Source: Talinum fruticosum (Eukaryota > Streptophyta > Magnoliopsida > Caryophyllales > Talinaceae). Taken from it: 64,000 nt of DNA. This document shows positions 58,632 to 64,000 of the stretch, piece after piece. Under the pieces are notes generated by a model that worked only from the letters and a program-made list of their open reading frames with translations, had not been told where the DNA came from and ran no database searches. Made by a program: the position numbers and the translations under genes. The stretch spans positions 3,163,501 through 3,227,500 of the forward strand of contig JAITYX010000004.1 in NCBI GenBank assembly GCA_021018815.1. The letters are read 5' to 3'. How positions within the stretch are numbered: position 1 is the first letter of the stretch; the number at the start of each line of letters is the position of its first letter.

Positions 58632-59387
58632 TTACAAAAATATACTGATTTGAGGCACGTTTTGTCCTTCCGGACTTATCATGTGAAATGTTTCAGAGTG
58701 TTTTGAACCGATAACATGCTCAAAACTAGCCCGTACATAAGACAACTCGTCCTCGGGATCATCGTCCTCAGAGGATGGCAAGATCCCGACGCCCATGGTG
58801 ATCACCTTGAGAAGCTCCATGACATTCAAGTCTTCCTCTCCAGCCTCCCTCTTGACCCCAAGGCCAATCTTTTTCCCATTGCAAAACATGGTCCACCTAG
58901 GCTCCTCTAGCAACTTTTGGTCAACATCCTCCCTCTTTTCACACTCTAGGGCTATCCTGACCATTCCGAGGCCCATCTCTTTTTGTAGGACATATGTTTG
59001 TATGGGTAGCTCCAGCACCAATGTGGGCAAACTCTTGGCGGTCTCTTGGAAGGACAAACTGACCTTCCCCTTCTTGTACCCGAATAGCATGCCCGTGATC
59101 CGCCTCCGGGTGCCTTGTTGGAGGGTTAACTGGGCCGTTGGAGCTATGATGGGCAATGATCGAATCATGGATTGCAAGGCTCGAACCGCCCTAGGTTTCT
59201 TACGGCGATGCTTGCTCTTCTTAAGAGAAGGTTGTTCTAAGGAAACAGCGGTGGATTCTAACGATTCAGATAAACTTTTAGATGAACTGGTTCCGGCATC
59301 CGAGTTCAACTTGCTCATTATCAATGGCATTTTCCTTGTTTGTGTGTCTATGAAGTTCAAATTATTGCAACCCACAAGGGCCAACAT
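58632..59387 (-). CDS. MIZU-KUSSEI 1-like protein (DUF617)
   Basis: Intact intronless frame of 251 residues. Residues 1-65 are Ser- and Lys-rich and variable, as usual. The DUF617 domain covers the rest: TGMLFGYKKGKVSLSFQE, PTLVLELPIQTYVLQKEMG, VRIALECE, EEPRWTMFCNGKKIGLGVKR, GVGILPSS, LSYVRASFEHVIGSKHSETF and HMISPEG, ending at IFL. Arabidopsis MIZ1 is needed for root hydrotropism and associates with the cytosolic side of the ER. The family has many members, and this one cannot be equated with MIZ1 itself. The ending is slightly shorter than usual. Confidence 0.88.
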   Translation of the reverse strand: MLALVGCNNLNFIDTQTRKMPLIMSKLNSDAGTSSSKSLSESLESTAVSLEQPSLKKSKHRRKKPRAVRALQSMIRSLPIIAPTAQLTLQQGTRRRITGMLFGYKKGKVSLSFQETAKSLPTLVLELPIQTYVLQKEMGLGMVRIALECEKREDVDQKLLEEPRWTMFCNGKKIGLGVKREAGEEDLNVMELLKVITMGVGILPSSEDDDPEDELSYVRASFEHVIGSKHSETFHMISPEGQNVPQISIFL

Positions 59388-61084
59388 TGGGTTTTAGAGA
59401 ATTATTGTAGGATATGAGAGAAAATGTGAGGTAGCAATTGAGGGCTTTGATAAACATGGATATATACATGTTGACAAAAAATTGTTAAAACTAGTAATTT
59501 ACAGCGCGTTTTGATTTTGTGCAGCTTACCTGCGTAGGAATTTTACAGTTGTTCTACAAAGGGCTTTTTGTGTCTTTCCAGTTCTTTTTCTTGGATTTTA
59601 TCTGTTTCTTTTTCCCTATTTTGATTAATTTTTAACTACTAAAAATAACTCACCATTTCACCGTCAAACACACTTCATCTTTTTTTTTTTTAATACGGAA
59701 AAAAAAAAAGGCATGGTATTACAAAGTAATAGAAATTTCAAAAAAAAAACAGCCAGTTAATCTTTTGGTGTTAGTGCCCTTAATTAAGTTGTGATAATAA
59801 TTCTAGTCATAATACTGACTAATCATTAAATAAAGAATACAAAATGAAGGGTGAACACTCAGCTCCATTTGAATGATCTACCACTACCAGTATATTACTG
59901 TTTCAAAATTTTATTTTATTTTACTTTTGTATCAATTAGGAATTTGAATTATTCAAAATGTCACTATTTCAAAATTATGTTTTTATATCAATTAAAAATA
60001 ACACACATAAATTTATCTTTCATCTTTGTAAAATTGATTGAGGAAAATAGGGCTGTTTTTCGTTATTCTTTGTTTTTGGTGCAGATTTCCGTTATTATTT
60101 CTATTTATGTCCATATTTTCAAATTATTTGAGATTTATGGGCAATGCATATGGTGAATTATGCGATAAAATGACAATGGTGTCCTTCAACATGCATATTT
60201 TTCGAAAGACATACAAATGTGCAGCGAGGGCACATATGTAAAAAATCCAAATGGTCCGTATGTAACAATTTCATAATCGTATGCAATTGTATGATCTAAA
60301 GAGGCCTCGTAGTAGTTTTCCTTTAGAAAAGCTGTCATTAGCAAGAGTATTATCAACAATAATTTCATGATTCAACATCAGCTCCAGTGTGGTAATAAAT
60401 TTTTACAACATAGTACAAAGCATCTATGGCCTGGTTAGAATATTCAAAAAAAAAAAAAATAGCAGACCAATTCCTCAAATTCAAACCTAAAACTTACTCA
60501 AACTCATGTAAAAATGCAGAATTCTTGATTTCTTGCTACTGTCCCCATCTATCTTGTGTTGTCTGACACCAAATTTCCCCAATTGCAAAAATGTTAAAGA
60601 CGCCAATTTCAATCCATGAATCGCATGCATACAGGATGTTTCGTTCCTCCAATATGTACAGCTCCGAGCTCCAATATCATTACAAACTACTTGTACTTGT
60701 CCCTACGATTATGTATGCTTCTCTTTAGTCCCTAGATTAAAACACGATCAAGAAAATGTGTTACTCAAACTCAGCTGCAAGTGTTTTACATATATAGGTT
60801 TGTGACCATGTGTACAGTTATGCATATTTTGCCCAGCTTGCAAAAATTATCCCATACCAATTTGAACCCGGCACTCAAACGGGCCAGCATTGCTCCAAGC
60901 AAAAGACCGAGCTTTGCTCAATGAAAACTTTCCATGTTTTTGTCCTAAAATTCACATTCAAGTAACTATACCAGTTTGCTAAATGATGTATGTGAGACAT
61001 TGGTATTTGATGTGAAATGAAGAGCATATTTAACATATTAATATCGAATATGTACACTGAAAAGAAAGAAGAGATCAACATACA
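59388..61084. other. Gene-free spacer
   Basis: AT-rich with T- and A-runs at 59680-59710. No supported gene, RNA or complete transposon on either strand. The right end is presumed 3' UTR of the next minus-strand gene. Confidence 0.5.
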
Positions 61085-63175
61085 TCAGTCTTCATGTCTT
61101 TGTTCTCTAGGTTGAGAATCCTGTGATGAAGAACCTAAACCTAGACATCTGAGGAAAGCTTCTTTGGCAAGATCAAGAAAACGGCATGGGTGATACAAGC
61201 GCTCTGATATTGAGGTAGGCGTTAGATCCTCCACCGAAGAACCATCCGTATCGGAGTTGTTCTCTGTGCCCCTCGTTCTATTGCCTGTAGCAGTAGCTAT
61301 GTCTACCCAGGCATCATTATTTCCAGCAACCTGCTCCCTTTCTTTCAGTATTGGATCCTTTATGCCATGTAATCAAGAAAGCGGACTCATGTTCAGTAAT
61401 AAAAAATGTAAGGGAAATTCTCAAAGAACAATTAACTTCATGGATTTGATCTATCCAATGCAATACACCATACAATATCCATCAGAAATAAAATCATGTA
61501 TGCTCGTTCATTTGTTCATTTGGTGTTTTTTTTTTTTTGGGTATCATAAAATCTTGGTGGGTTGAAACAAGAAAAATCAGCAAAAGACGCATTTGGGTTG
61601 CTTCCTTGTTCCATATCCAATATCTCTGAAGTTAAATTCCAAAACTGCTGAACCAAGCCAACCCAGATCATTACCCATGAATCCTGCAATGTTGGGATGT
61701 ATTGTCTCTTAACTTCATATAAATTTTAGCCATACGATAAGCCATAAGCAACCTAGGACTCCATCTTCTCCATTTATTGACCTCAAACCAAATTGAAAAT
61801 GCTATGAATGGATAAACCCTTAGTATGTTTTTGGAAGATCATGACATAAGTAGCCACAGCCTTCTTGACCAGAATATACCAATCTCCATCCCAGAAGTTA
61901 GATGACAAAGGGAAAGGCCATAAGAACAGAGTGACCCAGTCAAAAGAAGAAACTAAAGTAGAAATAGATAGTATCATCTATGTCGCAATCAGGCAGAAGG
62001 GTGATAATTCCCCAAAAACTAGAAGCTTCTTGTCCCCTTTCTCTCCTCTCCCAAGCATATGATCCGCAATATTCCAGAACACCCAACTTGGACCCATGTG
62101 GAAAAGAAGATGCCAGCAAATCCAGGTATCGAAGACATTGATTCATATGCTGAGTAGAATGATAGAAAAAGCCCTACTGATAGGGACCCAAATACACTCC
62201 ACTTTTCCCCCATCAAATCCAAAGGAGTTGAAAGGGAAAATGGTATGATTGTCCTTCTAGAATTCATAGTTTCACACCTCTTCGTGACATGGAAATTCAG
62301 ACATATGGTTAATTGACTCGTATCATTACGTAAAAATCAGCCTATCAGCAAAGATCTGTATAAGACCAACCTTCTACCTAGAAGACAAAAAGGAAGATGC
62401 TAGATGAATTTCATACTCGTGATTATGGGTATATTCCCAAAATGACGTACTGCAGAGCAACTTTTGCCCTGATCACTCGATTTTCTCATCAACCAAGCAC
62501 AAAGTCACATTCAAAGAGAAGTAAAATGAACATGCCATGGTGATTGAAATCGCAAAATTTATTCCTTCTAGTATTCAGGTGAAACCCCAAAATCAATCCA
62601 TCTTGGATTTCAGCACCCAAACACTAATTCAAATCCAAAGCTGAAGAGTTTAGAAGAACCCTAAAATCCATTTCAGTAGCCCCAAATTAGGCTTACCAAG
62701 AAACAACCCAACCCACCACCCAAAAAAAAAAAAAAGGAAAAGGACTAAGTCGCCCAATTTTGCTTAGCTGCCAAAAGATAAAGCTACATTCAAATGCAAT
62801 AGATTATATCAAAAGAAACAAACTCTCCACCCAATTCAACCCATTTTTCACATAAACAAAGCTTGATTACATCAAAGGTAAAGAATCCAAACAAACCAAT
62901 AGTAAATTTCAGTCATTTGGCAACTACTAAAATGCATTATTGCTCAGGAGATGAAAGTCATACCTGGGTTCTTGCGGAGCAAGTTGAAGGAGGCTCCAAA
63001 CGAGTAGGAGAAGCAGAAGAGAGAGAATCGGAGGCGGGGGAAGAATCAAGAGTGAAGAAGTCAAAAAAGAGAGCAAGATAACAAGGGTTAGAAGGAATGT
63101 GACCAAAATTTGGATCCAAATAAGCCAGGGTATTCGATGGCTCTGTATTACCAGTTCATCCCCGAAACCAAACAT
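61085..63175 (-). CDS. Small conserved plant membrane protein, two exons
   Basis: Exon 1 (63175..62964) starts MFGFGDELVIQSHRIPWLIW followed by a hydrophobic helix (IQILVTFLLTLVILL). Exon 2 (61357..61085) starts DPILKEREQVAGNNDAW and carries the C-terminal block RLYHPCRFLDLAKEAFLRCL, ending QREQ-like and HED. A T6 run on the minus strand (63063-63068) must be T7. The tail of exon 1 then reads SFFDFFTLDSSPASDS and ends ARTQ in phase with exon 2, instead of an artificial Leu/Pro-rich frame. The corrected length is 161 residues. The MFGFGDE..IPWLIWIQ start and HPC..LAK.AFL.CLG end are conserved in plant proteins I associate with ASG7 (altered seed germination 7); function unknown, name tentative. 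Confidence 0.65.
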
Positions 63176-64000
63176 CTCTTTCTTCCCCCTTCAAAATCCA
63201 GAAACAGTAAAGAAAAAGAGAAGAAAGATGAGAGTGAAAGAGAAGGAGAAAGACCCGGGTTTGAGGAGTAAGAGAGAGAGAGAGAGAGAAAAGGTCAGTA
63301 GTGGGTAGAAAGCTTTGTTTAAGAAAGATCATTGGGATCAAAAACAGAGAAAAATATTTTATGGGGTTTTGCTAATCTGGAAACCCAGATGCAAATGATG
63401 GTGGATGGGTGAGTGGAGTTGCTCTCAAGGGTGTTGTTCTATTCCAACTCACACAAAGGCTTCATTCATATTCAACATTAAAGCAACAATTTGCCTACCC
63501 AAGTTGCTCCCACGCCACATTTTTTGAAAAGGAAAGAAAAAGACAGATGCTAATAGAAATATATATATGATATATTTGTGGATTGTTATCATCTTTTGTT
63601 TTTTATCCTTAAATTGTTGTGAATTTGAATCACAAACAATTGTGTATCGGTTAAGTTTGTGATGATCTTGTGATTTTGTGTTAGGTAGAGGTAGAGAAAT
63701 TAGGAGTAGGATGGGCCACACACTAATTCAAATTTATAAAGCTCCTTTTTACCTTGGTTAATATTGATTTGTGTTCACATGTTATATAATGGTTCTTTTA
63801 GGTTCTGATTTTTCTATTGTTGGAAAGGAATACAATCTTACTCTTTATAAGCTTGATGATTTCATTCATATCTAATATATTCTCATATCTCTTGATTCAG
63901 AAAAAGCAAGTGATAATTTGCAAAACATGGATAATGAATGGAATAGAAATAAATGGTTTAACAAATGCCTTGATTCAAATGATCCTACGATTTAAAAATA
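63176..64000. other. Upstream region of the small membrane-protein gene; no further gene
   Basis: A GA microsatellite (63271-63290) and purine-rich stretch lie in the presumed leader on the minus strand. From 63450 to the window end the sequence is AT-rich without recognisable coding sequence. Confidence 0.45.

Overview
The window reads as nuclear DNA of a flowering plant, probably a eudicot. It is AT-rich, the genes have GT-AG introns (some over 1 kb), and small DNA transposons are frequent. All recognisable proteins belong to plant families. I cannot name the species. I found no bacterial, viral or organellar genes, no CRISPR array, no rRNA and no convincing tRNA. No clearly new biological system is visible; the interest lies in hidden genes, rearrangements, transposons and sequence quality.

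Layout. 1-4 kb: a conserved Cys-rich protein, then a two-exon gene (minus) for a secreted LEA-like protein ending in QDEL. 5.7-26.3 kb: a P450 cluster on the plus strand, with one complete CYP704-type gene (5 exons) and three intronless CYP96-type copies. The first CYP96 copy is intact, the second is broken only by two single-base homopolymer deletions, and the third is a rearranged pseudogene. Several hAT-type elements with matching 8-bp target duplications, MITEs and one SINE-like repeat lie between them. 28.3-32.4 kb (minus): a possible 62-residue two-exon gene and a large MOCOS-like PLP-fold protein. 34.5-37.8 kb (minus): a complete seven-exon PDCD2-like gene with a 1.3-kb hAT element just upstream of its first coding exon. 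40.1-49.5 kb (plus): a sterol C-14 reductase (FACKEL type) in 14 exons, with a fragment of a secreted proline-rich gene lying antisense in its first intron. 51.5-54.8 kb: a shikimate-kinase-like gene that stops halfway through the kinase domain. 56.3-63.2 kb (minus): a chloroplast-type membrane protein resembling RIQ/DUF1118, a MIZU-KUSSEI 1-like protein and a small conserved membrane protein.

Functionally, the P450s belong to the CYP86 clan, which oxidises fatty acids and alkanes for cuticle, suberin and pollen wall. The other genes are unrelated housekeeping or plant-specific genes, as expected of plant gene order.

A window-wide point decides many calls. At least eight coding frames are interrupted by a single-base length change in a homopolymer while the flanking protein stays perfectly conserved. 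This looks more like residual sequencing error than eight independent pseudogenisations, so several 'broken' genes are probably intact in the organism.
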